Shown: in pieces, positions 24,303-36,680 of the stretch
How the letters are laid out: the number at the start of each line of letters is the position of its first letter
Position numbering within the stretch: position 1 is the first letter of the stretch
Assembly (NCBI RefSeq): GCF_905220365.1
Contig: NC_061143.1
Coordinates: forward strand, 7,874,001-7,938,000
Source of the DNA: Vanessa cardui
Lineage: Eukaryota > Arthropoda > Insecta > Lepidoptera > Nymphalidae
Reading direction: 5' to 3'
DNA: 64,000 nucleotides
Notes under the pieces: model-generated
Database searches by the model: none
What the model saw: the letters and a program-made list of their open reading frames with translations, nothing else
Told to the model about the DNA's origin: nothing
Made by a program: the position numbers and the translations under genes

Positions 24303-25511
24303 AAATTGCTATGAATACTATAACTAATGAATATTTTACACGCATCAACATCAGACCAGCTAAATCATGTATCGATGTCATTACATGAAAGGAATGTTTG
24401 TGAAGATTTATTTCGTCTCTTAATATGTTAAGTACGAATATTGACTCCTAATTACTATATCATAGACGCGCAATTGAAAATTTTAGTAATTGCTTTAAGA
24501 TCAGGCTTTAAGGTTGTGGGTCATTCGAAACGAAGTTGTAATCGGTCAATGATGTTCTAGTAAACAGATATGTTATTAACGCTTAAAAAGTGAAGACTAG
24601 AAAACGTCCTAATAGGGACGTTTGCCTTAAGTCGTTTTACGTAGTAATACGTTTTGCGTAATTAAAACATCTAGTTATCTCTTTTACTTATTGTTTTTAT
24701 CAAGCTATCCTTTTTATTTTTAACGAAATGTAAAAATAAACTAAAATAAACGGTCCCCGGCGCGGCACACTTTTTTCTATTGTTTAGTATGGATATAACA
24801 TATCTGTTTATTAGAATATCATTGTATTCAGTATAATTTTTGCGGGTTACAAAACATATTACGTTTTCTTTTTTTAAGATTTTACCAAATTATAAAAGGC
24901 TCCTAAAACACATGGTATTGAAATATCCGGAATGTGTAGCTCAAATGTAGAAGTATTCTTATTATATGTATGCCATACAAATGCATAATTGAGAGCGACT
25001 CTGCAATACAAAAAGCAACTCGAAGACTTGTGTTTTTCTTCAATAATTTTGATTGTGAATAAATATCAAACATAATAATATCCAAGTAAATGTACAGGAA
25101 TATTGTTAAAGTAAAATCAATAAACGATATCAATAACATCGACATATCTGTCGACTCGTCGTCTCCTCCGTTTTAAAATTTAAATTTATGTTAATGTGAC
25201 ATGGTCGTATGCACGTTAATTGGATTAACTTATATAAACTAATGTTCATTATTTCTATAAACGAAGGTGTTAGAACGGTGATATATAAACTGTTGAAGTT
25301 AAAGCGTTGAAATTGGAACATATTACTCGATTTGGTGTGGAATTTGTAAATATGGCGCGAAGGGATTGATTGTTTATATCAAAGACTTAATTTAATTTGC
25401 TTTTATGGCCAATGATTATATACAAGTTTATGTATTTGTAACGTCATTTAAATTTTGGTAACTGATTTAACGAGGTCTATTTATTACTATTGGTTATTAT
25501 AAAACGTAAAG

Positions 25512-25660
25512 TAAAGTAACAGTCTCAAGCGTCCCACACCTAAAGGCTAAATGCTCTTTTGGAGGTTTGGAGCTGATTCCCCCACGCTTCTCCAATACAG
25601 TTTGGAGGATACATATGTGTCAGAATATCATTGATATCACAAATGCAGGTATTTGAAGAA
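25512..25660 (-). mobile_element. old SINE family S fragment
   Basis: AGGTTTGGAGCTGATTCCCC, CACGCTTCTCCAATACAGTT and GGAGGATACATATGTGTCAG are diverged forms of the inverted SINE 3' half. Confidence 0.55.
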
Positions 25661-26310
25661 AATATCAATTATAATATAACACAGCTGTAACAAATTAATC
25701 GAAATAAATCAGAAATTAGAAAAGAAGGAAATTATGAATTTTAATTACTAATTATACAGTAAACGCCAAAAGTGTATGCGAATTCATGTTTGAGATCCAT
25801 CTAAGTTACTCTGTGGTCGACTTGGAAATAATCTCTCAGCTTGAAACAAGTCAATCGAAATCAATCTTTTAATGTATTTATTTAATCTTTCACATAAAAT
25901 TATCGGGTTATATTGAAAAACGTTTAATTCTTCAACATGTAAAAAATTGTTTACAATGTTGTTATGAGCATCTATATTTATAACTTTTACAATAATCCGT
26001 GCACAATTATGTCAAATTATAGTGTTGGGAGCAAACGAAGAGACAATTGCGATATCGATAATCGCGCTAAGTGTCGGTGTGCCCCCTGTGGTTGTCGTAA
26101 TGATACCTCCGTGGCCACTAAACGCTTGCCTTACCTTCTGTTTATAGGCTATATTGTGACTAAAAAGTTTATATATTAACATACTTTCAAATAAAAATAT
26201 ATTATTTCAGTGTATACAAATTAAATTGAAACCGAATAATTACTATCACAATTTATATCGCTGTTTGCTGATGGGAGATGATGTCATCCAAGCTTCAATT
26301 CTACTAACAA

Positions 26311-26418
26311 AACAACAACAACAACAGCCTGTAAACTTCCCACTGCTATGACCTTCTCTCCCTTTGAGGAGAAGGTTTGTAACATATTCCACCACGCTGT
26401 TCCAATGCGGGTTGGTGA
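26311..26418 (-). mobile_element. SINE family S 3' part with GTT tail
   Basis: On the minus strand AACCCGCATTGGAACAGCGT leads to GGGAAGTTTACAGGCTGTTG and a GTT repeat. The head is missing. Confidence 0.8.
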
Positions 26419-26516
26419 ATTCTACTAAAACATGATGCAATATTAATATTCCGATTCAATTTCGATCATTCTTCACAAAAATAATACTCAGATTAATCGT
26501 AACTGAGGAGCAACTA

Positions 26517-26537
26517 CAACAACAACAACAACAACGG
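26517..26537 (+). repeat. (AAC)n microsatellite
   Basis: Six or seven AAC units. It may be the leftover tail of an inverted SINE, since SINE tails here are GTT repeats. Confidence 0.7.
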
Positions 26538-27010
26538 CTACAATACGATCCCCACTATATTCAGATCCGACCTAGATCGAACCATAAAATAATCGTTGTT
26601 TAATAGGAAAACGAACGAAATATTGTTTCGATTCCATTGCAATAAAGTGACCTGTTAGCAGAATTAACCCTCACAAATTTACGCGACAGTAAATCCAACA
26701 CTGCCTGAAAGAGGTCACGAGCAGGATCAACGACTTTAAATGCTCTGTCAAAGTCCAATGCTGGACAAAGACCTTTCTCAAAACTCCGTTGCTCTCATCA
26801 ACTCATCAATGTAACGCAATAACTGTAGTCTTCTTCGATAATGTGGCTTGTGCAGTGACGATTCACTTTTGCTGTGTAAACTGTCGCTGTAATGCGAATA
26901 TAATATTTACATCTACTTAATATATAATGATGATGATGTCGATCTGATATATTTTTGCCTCGACAGCCATTTTGAAGGTGGACTAACTGTGCAAACTATA
27001 GGACACATTT

Positions 27011-27298
27011 AACTACGCAGCAGGGTGTCCGGGCTTCGCACGTGTGCTAATATATATATTTTTTATTTTACCCTATTATTTATATGTTATTGTTGCTTTT
27101 TCCGTTTCTTCATGTTTAACATCTCTCGTTCTATTTTCACTTATTTACACAAAATCTTTAATAAATTATATACCAAATCCTTTCTTATGAATTCCTCTCT
27201 CTATTAGTGAAAATCGCATCTTTTCAGTAGTTGTGGAGTCTATCGAACATACAGACAGACGCGGCCGGGAGACTATGTATTATAATAGGTAGTGATGA
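27011..27298 (+). repeat. family C repeat, diverged
   Basis: GTCCGGGCTTCGCACGTGTG at the left and ACATACAGACAGACGCGGCC, then AGGTAGTGATGA, at the right match the two ends of the family C element. The middle is degraded and T-rich. Confidence 0.55.
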
Positions 27299-27355
27299 CA
27301 CGAAGGAGAATAACTGCAGGACTTTTGTTATATTAGTGTTTTCCGTAGATTTATC

Positions 27356-27680
27356 TGAGCTGATATGGCCCAGTGGTTAGGACGCTTGCATCTTAACTGA
27401 TGATTGCGGGTTCAAATCCAGGCTAGCACCACTATATATTTATATATATACATATATATGCTTAATTTGTGTTTATAATTCATCTCGTGCACGGCGGTGT
27501 AGGAAAACATCGTAAGGAAACCTGCATGTGACTAATTTCATAGAAATTCTGCCACATGTGTATTCCACCAACCCGCATTGGAACAGCGTGGTGGAAAATG
27601 TTCCAAACCTTCTCCTCAAAGGGAGTGGAAGGTTTTAGCCCAGCAGTGGGAATTTACAGGCTGTTGTTGTTGTTGTTGTA
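27356..27680 (+). mobile_element. SINE family S, full length, GTT tail
   Basis: All blocks from GAGCTGATATGGCCCAGTGG to GGGAATTTACAGGCTGTTG plus a GTT repeat are present. Flanking words GTAGATTTATC (27345-27355) and GTATATTTATC (27678-27688) match 10 of 11 and are a likely target duplication. Confidence 0.9.
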
Positions 27681-28207
27681 TATTTATCAATAGTGTCAAA
27701 TTCCAGATTTTTTCCAGAACTTTCTCTGGGCTATAGTTTGAATATACATCCTTGGTAGTTGTTAAACCTATACGAATAACCTGACAGCAATATTTTATAG
27801 TACATGTTTCTCTGTAGTACAATTTATTTAATATGCGGTGTTGAAATCAAAGCTGTTTCGCATATAAAATATTCATATCTTAACACCTCATGCGTAAATC
27901 AGACTATCGTTGAAACCTCACGGGCAGTCCGAGGTGTAGAGCATCAATTAATCCTGTGTCTTGTAAACGATCACTTAGCCAACCTATCTCAGTCGTCCTT
28001 CCTACAAAGCGATCAACTTTGTTAAGTAGCAATTATTTTTCACTACGATGTTTTATGTACAAGATAGGGAATGTGATTCTGTATATTTCAATAATATTGT
28101 TTTGATATTTAAGCGAATTTAGAGCGTATTGACTAATAATTAAGGAATATTTTTCATTGATTGATTAATTCATCAGATACCTTTATTTTTTTCTATATAT
28201 ATATATA

Positions 28208-28488
28208 TTTTATGGTATAGCTTGGCGGACGAGTAAATGGGCCACCTAATGGTAAGTGGTCACCATCACCCATAGACAATGACACTGTAAGAAATATTAA
28301 CTATTCCTTACATCGTCAATGCGCCACCAACCTTGGGAACTAAGATGTTATGTCCCTTGTGCCTGTAGTTACACTGGCTCACTCACCCTTCAAACCGGAA
28401 CACAACAATAATGAGTATTGTTGTTTGGCGGTAGAATAACTGGTGAGTGAGTGGTACCTACCCAGACGGGCTTGCACAAAACCCTACC
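28208..28488 (-). repeat. family B repeat, near full length
   Basis: Inverted copy starting TTTTATGGTATAGCTTGGCG and running to GGGCTTGCACAAAACCCTAC, with all internal blocks present. Close to the copies at 36391, 48353 and 58944. Confidence 0.9.
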
Positions 28489-29041
28489 TATTAACACAAA
28501 AATAAATTCTATTAATATTAAACATATAATCTGGATATACAAATATGACTTGTGCTTAAAATTTATCTCGTGATTTGGTGGAAAGGGGAAACATTGTCAA
28601 AATTGTATTATAATTTATGTATCGAATTTAACTGTGTTGAACTATATGAATGTGTGTAAATAATCTATAATAGAGTTGTGTAATGGAATATGAATTTAAA
28701 GGATTCTCGTGGGTCATTTATAAGGTTTAACTTTCATATCATAAGCTAAAGTAAACAACTTTAGTGTGTATCCTTAAAAATATTATTCGGGTGAATACTT
28801 TTTACTCTTTCACGAAAAAATTACTGGATGGATTTTAATAAAACTTTACAATAATTTACCTTATACATCTGAATAAAAGACAGAATGCAACTTATAAATG
28901 TGTTGTGTGAAAATATAACGATATGTCAAGTAGGGATAATTTGGTATGAAGCAAACTAAACTGAACTAAACTTCAAGAAAGGACGCGAGCGAAGCTGTGA
29001 GCGAAATGTAGTTAACTAATAAAAATGTGAATACTGACCCT

Positions 29042-29340
29042 AACAACAACAGCCTGTAAATTCCCACTGCTAGGCTAAAGGCCTCCTCTCCCTTTGAGGA
29101 GAAGGTTTGGAACATATTCCACCACGCTGTTCCAATGCGGGTTGATGGAATACACATGTGGCAGAATTTCTATGACATTAGTCACCTGCAGGTTTCCTCA
29201 CGATGTTTTCCTTCACCGCTGAGCACGAGATGAATTATAAAGACAAATTAAGCACATGAATCAGCGGTGCTAGCCCGGGTTTGAACCCGCAATTATCGGT
29301 TAAGATACACGCGTTTTAACCATTGGGCCATCTCGGCTCT
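29042..29340 (-). mobile_element. SINE family S, full length, 13-bp target duplication
   Basis: On the minus strand it runs from AGAGCCGAGATGGCCCAATG to GGGAATTTACAGGCTGTTG. The word AATACTGACCCTA lies on both sides (29030-29042 and 29345-29357) without a mismatch, which shows insertion by target-primed reverse transcription. Confidence 0.95.
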
Positions 29341-29439
29341 TAATAATACTGACCCTAGAAGTTTGAAATAGTCAACAACGTTATCTAATGAGTGCACAAG
29401 ATAAATAATAGCTAAACAATTTTATAAAGAGTTTCAACC

Positions 29440-29720
29440 GTAGCAAATGTATAAGCATCCCTACGTAGCAGTATTACAAAAGCGTGCTATTAAAAATTCA
29501 CCGAAGAATCGCGGGCAACAAAATATACATTACCGATCCGGTATACGGGCTAATTAGACTGAAGATACTCATACGCTAGTTCCCATGGTGGTATGCAAAA
29601 ATTGTTGAGAAAATACCATATGTGCGTGTTCGCTAATTCGAGGCCCGGTTGAGCAATTTCAGCTTTTAGAATGATCGGACTGGGAACCGCGGTACGCGAT
29701 GTCAGTACGGATCGTAAGAG
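29440..29720. other. less AT-rich, repeat-free intronic patch
   Basis: This stretch lacks the repeat families seen elsewhere and is GC-richer than its flanks. It contains homeodomain-like CTAATTAGAC and several CG-containing words. No frame with splice sites is visible. It could be a conserved enhancer, but nothing here proves it. Confidence 0.25.
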
Positions 29721-29859
29721 ATTATTGATCGGTTCGACTATATCAGTTATAATTACATAACTACGTTTATAGTTATTTCGAGTATCAATATGATGACCGT
29801 TTTCTTTTGTTTTGTAATTCTGTATTTTAAATTTAGAATATGTGTATTTTTTAAATAAT

Positions 29860-30030
29860 TGTATTTAAGTAACATGACTGTATTTTTAAATGTTGAAAAA
29901 GACTAACTATTGATTTTCTTGTCGGTTTTTCTCGGTAGAATTTACTTTTCGAACCGGTGGTAGCTTCACTTAATATAGTTGTTAAATTACGATTCAAAAG
30001 CCTGTAAAGCCTACTAGAATTTAAAAAGAA
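29860..30030 (+). repeat. LINE 3' end (family D)
   Basis: TTTCTCGGTAGAATTTACTT, TTCGAACCGGTGGTAGCTTC and ACGATTCAAAAGCCTGTAAA follow the order of the copy at 14380. Confidence 0.65.
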
Positions 30031-30735
30031 AAAAGAAGATTGAGTGTTAATTTAGTAAATTGAATAAAGAGTAAGAAATAATATAATTAATGTAGACTAA
30101 AACAAAATAAACTTGAAAAAAATAAAACACTTGTATAAGTATATATGTTGTTGCTGCAAAACATTAACATAAAAAAATGCAATATTTTTAAATTTTTCTT
30201 TCAATACTTTTAGAGGTTAAAAGTTATTGAAAGAAATATGCAAAACTGGTTTGTTAAAACAATGATTATTCAAACGATCGGTGAGCAAACTCCTCAAATC
30301 ATATGCAAAATGCGATTCCCACGATCCTCGCTTATCGAGGCGTAGTGAAGCAAAGACGGTAGTCTTGAACAATGAAAGATATTGTGGATATGTTTATAGT
30401 ACGAACATTATATGTGTATGTTAAAAAATCTATTGTAATAAATATCTGAAAAACATTTATTATTTTCAATATCTAATGTAATGGGACCGCTTTTAAGTTG
30501 TGAATATTTCTTCAAATATTAACATATACATATATATGTGTGTTATACGCTGTAATATTAATATTAACGTAGTTATATCTTTCGTTAAATAATCACTACT
30601 AAAATTATTAATGTATTTTTTTAATTCGATGTTTTTTTTTATAAGCAGAACGTAATTATTGAGAGGACTTTTTAATTTTAAGGTATATCTTTGTATGCTG
30701 TCTTAAAATGCGAACTTCCTAACCCATGTGAACCC

Positions 30736-30845
30736 CCGGCGGTCAGTGGCGTGCGGTGCGGGCGTGACACCACTCTCCCAGGTTCGATTCCCGGCGGGCA
30801 CTATTAGTGCCAATAACCATCAGCCGGTAGCCGGTCCAACTGGCT
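30736..30845 (+). mobile_element. third tRNA-like SINE, short
   Basis: A CACTCTCCCAGGTTCGATTC B-box context followed by CCGGCGGGCAC looks like a tRNA-derived head. It is followed by CAATAACCATCAGCCGGTAG. It is too damaged at the A-box to be a functional tRNA gene. Confidence 0.5.
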
Positions 30846-33013
30846 AATTTTCTCTAATTTTCCTATCAAAAGCGAAACCATTGTTTAAATCACCAATAAG
30901 GATAACTGTATTCGGAATCGTGAGAACATCGATTTTGTTACGTAATTAACGATTTTCGGTGCGAACGGTTCAAGGCTGTGTTTTGATGGTAGCGTGCATA
31001 TCGATATTTTGGTGGTATGAAATACGACCTTGTGATAATCCGTTAAATTGAGCTTGAAGGAAACTGCGCTAACTGCCTGATGCCTAATGGTATTAGTTAG
31101 AAAGGTACAGGGTTATGAATTGAACAATTAAAACTACAATCTTTGTTTAATACGACTAATGTTTTAAAAATTTATGTTATTAATAAAACTATACACTGAT
31201 AGTAAATTTACAAAGTATTTATATAGATTATTTTTTCATTTCATATTTTTTCACGTTTATTACTATAAAAAATGTTTATGAAACTTGAAAATAGATTATT
31301 GATGTATTACAAATATATAGTTTGGAATTCAATAGACGAAAAAGAAATATATTATTTACAAATATTATATGTTAATGATGTAAAAGGTATCAAGAATGTA
31401 CTTATAAATTTCTGTGCATTAGAATGTTAAGGAATTTTATAAATTTAATATAGCATTAATAACCTTTGAATCTCGGCATTAAACCTCCGTTGGCAGCTAC
31501 TTACCCTAACAAACCGTGAATAAATTAATCTCTAACACGCATGGAGGGCTGTCAGCGCGTCTGTCTGTGGCCTCGTTGCCTTGATCCTTGGCTTATTTAT
31601 AGATATATTGATATCACATGTACATCGCATAGCTTAAATATTTCGTATTGAATATGAAATATTTGAATTTAGAATACATTGTATTTATAGAAAACACAAA
31701 ATTCGTTTTTATATTTTAAAAAGTTTTTGTTCATATTTTTATTTGTAAGTAATTAAAATATTATGTTTTTGTTCTTTCTGTATTTTTTAATCGCTACTTT
31801 TTTACATTTAAGCGAAGCTAATTATAATTTTTAAAAATGATTGGCAGAATGGTTTGCTCTTTCGTCCAATAGTAGTTTATGTTTTTTTTTTTTTGAACAA
31901 ATGTGAAACGTATAATAATAAAAGTCAACTTTGTTTGGAATTGTCTTACTCGTTATTTATAACAGAGTATCGTTAGATACTGAGCTCCGTATCCCGTAGT
32001 AGTAAAGTTGAATCCGATACAAGAAATAAACTATATCTAAAGTTACCTTCATTGTAAAGATGGGGTCGAAGGATTTATTTATGAGTTTGTAATACAACAT
32101 TATTTCTCAAGAATACCGTTCAAGCGTTGATCTTCCTAGCCGATAAGTCCTAGTGCTGGCATAACCTATGGTCTTTTAATATACCGCGTCTAATCATCGG
32201 GTAACGTAATAGGCATATAATAAAAGCAATACAATTGTACATTAAAACCTATTAACATATATTTTCTATAAATTAATTGATGGGAGGATTACATGAAAGA
32301 ATAAATTATTGGGGAAATTATTTTACCTAATTGTTAATTTGAGCTGTGACTTTAATAACCTAACACCTAAACCTATGGTTCCAATCCGGAACAGTAATTG
32401 GATTTGTCTTAAGTATTTAATCTTGACTACAATACAATATAAAATTTTTACTCTCAAGTACATAGTAAGGTAGTGTTGTGGATTCTTTATCTGTCGGTTT
32501 TAACATATAGCGAAGGTTGTTTTTTGGATTTGTAAAGATCAATCAACATCAACATCAATTATGTGTTCAGTTTCAAAGTACTCAATAATCGAATCACTCA
32601 TAATTTCGAGTAATCGATTTGATATAATTTTCAAGTTTGGTGTTGCAATGATAATATTCATATAATATATCCATAAAATGATTGATGATTTTTTAAAACA
32701 CGTCTTTACGTGTTAGAAACCGGTGTATATTTTCACATTATACTTATATCATAATATTATTTTAATTGATGTGTTTCAAAGATTTTTTTTCGGTTAAATA
32801 ATTCTACGTATAGCGTCGTCTGAACTGATAGTATCTTAAACTTTATCTGAAACTTTCACAGTAGATTCCTTCGAAAAGAGATCGTTGTTCGCATTCAGTA
32901 TAAATATATTGTTTAAAATTATACACATTTATTAAATAATTAATCAATAGATTTTAGTTAACCTAAATTCAGTATCTCGTAAAGGCATTATCATAGAAAA
33001 TATAAATACAAAC

Positions 33014-33195
33014 CTTGTTGAAAGTAATTGGATTTCCTCACGTAAACGCACACGAGCGCCATCAGCTGGAGCTGCGAGAGTCTCTGTCGAGTGGAAGGGG
33101 GGAGGGGTAGGAGGTCCCGAAGGTTGGCAATCTCTGCGTTGATGAGGTCGCGCCGAAGTTTGCTCGCGCCTTTCGTTGATTTGCCTTGATCGAAC
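33014..33195 (-). CDS. dys: dysfusion bHLH exon
   Basis: A 182-bp exon encoding the DNA-binding and first dimerisation region. After a first base that completes a codon it reads FDQGKSTKGASKLRRD, then INAEIANLRDLLPLPPS, then TRQRLSQLQLMALVCVYVRK and SNYFQQ. The basic stretch KSTKGASK-RRD-INAEI and the helices LRDLLPL and RLSQLQLMALVCVY match the NPAS4/dysfusion bHLH class, which differs from Sim/Trh and Clock-type bHLH-PAS proteins. The acceptor is TTTCTTCCACAG. The donor, GTTTGT, is weaker than usual, but the phase (one base left over) matches the next exon. This is the most GC-rich coding stretch within the host gene. There is no ATG in frame inside it, so at least one more coding exon lies upstream, at higher coordinates. 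Confidence 0.93.
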
Positions 33196-35080
33196 CTGTG
33201 GAAGAAATTACGAAGTATTATATACTAAATTCAATTATGTGAGTTTTAATAATTTACTTCTAAAATTATGTAAATAACCTTCAAATGTGTATTCAGTACT
33301 GGGATTTTAGTTATGCATTTGAAATATATTACAATCTATTATTCTATGGCATGAAATAAAATCTCATAACTTAATTCGATTAAAAGATTTGTTTTACTGA
33401 ATATATTATAGGTACCTATAGATCTATTAGTACCTATAGATCTAGGAGTTCCAGGTTATAATATTTCAATACAAAGAATATAATCTAGTTTCTGTTTTTT
33501 TTTTCTTTACTCTTATTTTTTTCACGCACACAAAGAAATATTTTAAGCAGAAACGTCATTCACTCATCTTAATACTTGCCACTAATAATAAAACTTGGAG
33601 GAGTTCGTCTTCGTAAGTAAATATATCCATATCACCTCCTTAATATAAAATAGTCTTACGTTTAATCGTACGTACTTCGTATGAAAACGTACTATTATAA
33701 CGAGTTTATATTCATTACTTCTATCCCATCCTTATAGTCGCGTTTCTTACATTAATATAAATAAAAAAGATGTAATTAAAAATCATGACAGCATAAAATA
33801 ATTAATAATAATATTACAAGTGCCTTCAACATAAAATGCACTTTCAGTTAAATATTAATCGCACGTCGCGTTCAACGATAAAGGCGTTATCAATCCGAGC
33901 TCTTATGATGTTTAAAACTCCATCTGTCTGAAATTTTGATATTTTTAATATAGCGATCGAATACCGGTTCCAATGTAAGTGTTAACTTGTCTCCCATGAC
34001 GTATGCCGACTAAAATAGTCTTGCTTCAATCAATCGGAATGCGGTTAATTAGTTTGCAAATTGCTATCTGATTTAACTGCATCTGGGAGCTACGTCATCG
34101 TGAAAAATAAGCTGTACTATTACGCGTTTTAAACTAAGGAAAACAGTATATTCAAATTTATTGATAAGAAGCAACATCGCAAAATTTGATCTTCACTTGG
34201 ACCAAGTTGTTGATTAAGTAATATACAAATTTGCTTATAATTTTCTGGTGTATGTAATTGAAGATATAAGTGTTGATTCAAGGATTTTTCTCAAGGATGA
34301 ATCACAAAGACAAAAAAAGCATGTGAAAAAATAATAGAGCACGTCTTCTATCCTGAAGGCATTCCGTGAGTCTTGATAGCGAAACATCTTTGACGTCATT
34401 TTCGAGGGTTTCATACCTTGATCTCACGAATTTAATTTTCGTGCTTCTAAAAGTAGGTATATATTTTGATATAGGTACATTATTTAACTTTCTCTATAAG
34501 ATACTTTTTTTAAACTTTTAATATACATTCGTTTTTTGTCTTAAAATTAAAATGTAGATGGTTTTTAAAGATATTTTAGTTTCATCGCTGTTCAAAAGTA
34601 AAGTTTGAAACATAAAAATCATATTTAAAATCGATTTCTTATAAATACTGTTATAGTTTAACATTAAAGTATTATAAATAAAACAAATATGCTAATTATA
34701 ATACAAGTGCTAAAAATATATGTAATGTCGAATCATTTGTCAATTCTTCTACAACATCGATTATATTTATCGATGTGTAGATTCGATATGCTTAAAATAA
34801 TCGTTTAGACAGGTTTACCATTTATAAGAAGATTTATTAACGTTTTATACTGATTTTAATGGAGGCCCATTAGATTTATTCAAACATTTTTATGATTTTT
34901 CTTATGGGTTATTACAGAAACGTGAATATTAGTATAAGCTCAATAAAATTAATTTATTAAGTGTTACACATATATATTTCAAAATTATTAGATTACGTCT
35001 AAAGACAATATTATTATTTTGTTTAATTAGTATTCATTTCTTTAAATACAGATTATATTTAATCCTACTTTTTATAAACT

Positions 35081-35125
35081 CTACTGACCCAACCCGGTTT
35101 CACACGGGTTGATTTATTGATACAC
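35081..35125 (+). repeat. family C repeat, left end only
   Basis: CTACTGACCCAACCCGGTTT and CACACGGGTTGATTTATTGA match the first 45 bases of family C. Confidence 0.45.
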
Positions 35126-35328
35126 AAAATGGCAGTCATATACATAAAAATATTCCGTATAGCACTCATAACATCGTTTTGAGCTAGTGTTAACTTAGTA
35201 GGTACATATATTATGAGTAGAATAGATGTCTAAATGTATAAAAAAAGTATGAATCTACCAGTAAATAAAATAGAATTTCATCATTAATTTCGCAGCCCCT
35301 GAATTTAACATATACATACAAACATACA

Positions 35329-35646
35329 TATAAGAGCTGAGATGGCCCAGTGGTTAGACCGCGTGCATCTTAACCGATGATTGCGGGTTCTAACCCAGGC
35401 AAGCACCATTATATATATATATATATAGGTGCTTAATTTGTGTTTATAATTCATCTCGTGCTCGGATGTGAAGGAAAACATCGAGAGGAAACCTGCATGT
35501 GTCTAATTTCATCGAAATTCTGCTACATGTGCATTCCACCAACCCGCATTGGAACAGCGTGGTGGAATATGTTCCAAACCCTCTCCTTAATGGAAGAGGT
35601 GGCCTTATCTCAGCAGTGGGAAATTTACAGGCTGTTACTTTACTTG
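35329..35646 (+). mobile_element. SINE family S, full length, 15-bp target duplication
   Basis: The complete SINE runs from GAGCTGAGATGGCCCAGTGG (35334) to AAATTTACAGGCTGTTACTT. The word ACATACAAACATACA flanks it at 35314-35328 and 35647-35661 with no mismatch. The tail is TTAC-type rather than GTT-type. Confidence 0.95.
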
Positions 35647-36149
35647 ACATACAAACATACAATATTTCCCTCTTCATAATAATAGTATTAATTCACTTTA
35701 AATTGTACATATAGATAAGAATTAATATAAAATTGGTCATGCGTTTATTTCCTGTACAATTAACTTCAAGTTACATCATTACAATTGGTTCAAATCGACC
35801 AATAAAGTAATTCTTCGATAAATACAATCCATTGCTTTTCGATATAATTCGAATATTTAAGACGACCTTGGCAGATAATTGCAGTGATATAAGTATTTAA
35901 AACAGATTCCGTTTAAAGGTCATCTTTGAATATTTTTTAATAAGCCAATTAAGTAGTTACAGTATTTGTTACAAATATTATCTATAGAGTATAGTTTACA
36001 ACTTCTGAGTATAACTTTGTGTAGTGTTTCGTTTAATTTATAAAACTTACAACATACATTAAGTACTTGTAAGGTTTCAATGTTTTTTTAATGATAAATT
36101 AAAAGTTGAAGTTATCAATCTATTTTAACTTTAACAACTGTATATCTTT

Positions 36150-36300
36150 TTAGAGTTTCGTACCCAAAGGGTAAAATGGACTGTATTACTAAAACAAAGT
36201 CCATTCGTCCGTCTGTCCATCTGTCACCAGATTGTATCTCATAAACCTTGATCGTTATGTATTTGTGATATCAATAAAACAAATAGATATTGAAAAAACA
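36150..36300 (+). repeat. fragment of a CCGTCTGTCCATCTGTCACC repeat
   Basis: AGTTTCGTACCCAAAGGGTA, then CGTCCGTCTGTCCATCTGTC and ACCAGATTGTATCTCATAAA, is a block order I recognise from a common lepidopteran repeat. Confidence 0.5.
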
Positions 36301-36390
36301 GAATAAACTAACAATCGTTTTTTTAAATAGCCATTTATATTGATTGATATTTAAATTCTTTCAGTCATTTTGTATAGAAGTTTTAAGAAT

Positions 36391-36680
36391 TTTTTTTATG
36401 GTATAGGTTGGCGGACGAGCATATAGGCCACCTGATGGTAAGTGGTTACCATCACCTATAGACAATGAAGCTGTAAGAAATATTAACTATTCCTTACCTC
36501 GTCAATGTGCCACCAACCTTGGGAACTAAGATGTTATGTCCCTTGTGCCTGTAGTTACACTGGCTCACTCACCCTTCAAACCGGAACACAACAATACTCA
36601 GTACTGTTATTTGGCGGTAGAATAACTGATGAGTGGGTGGTACCTATCCAGACGGGCTTGCACAAAGCCCTACGACCAAG
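36391..36680 (-). repeat. family B repeat, full length
   Basis: Inverted copy from TTTTTTTATGGTATAGGTTG to CAAAGCCCTACGACCAAG with all blocks in order. Confidence 0.92.

Larger units (their letters stand above)
5114..33013. other. 27.9-kb dysfusion intron between bHLH and linker exons
   Basis: The intron is bounded by the GTTTGT donor at 33013 and the TTTACAG acceptor at 5114. Repeats inside it are listed separately. The main repeat-free stretches are 5114-6160, 8480-9440, 11200-14370, 15150-17210, 18490-19480, 20380-21350, 22760-24080, 24300-25510 and 30850-33013. In these I see no exon, RNA gene or long frame that I can support. Confidence 0.85.

Noticed and set aside
30736..30803. tRNA gene
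   Set aside because: Only the T-arm region is convincing; the rest is repeat.
35440..35714. Several overlapping frames on both strands
   Set aside because: They are translations of the SINE; the same happens at 2313, 7448, 10239, 26246, 28966, 45700 and 50146.
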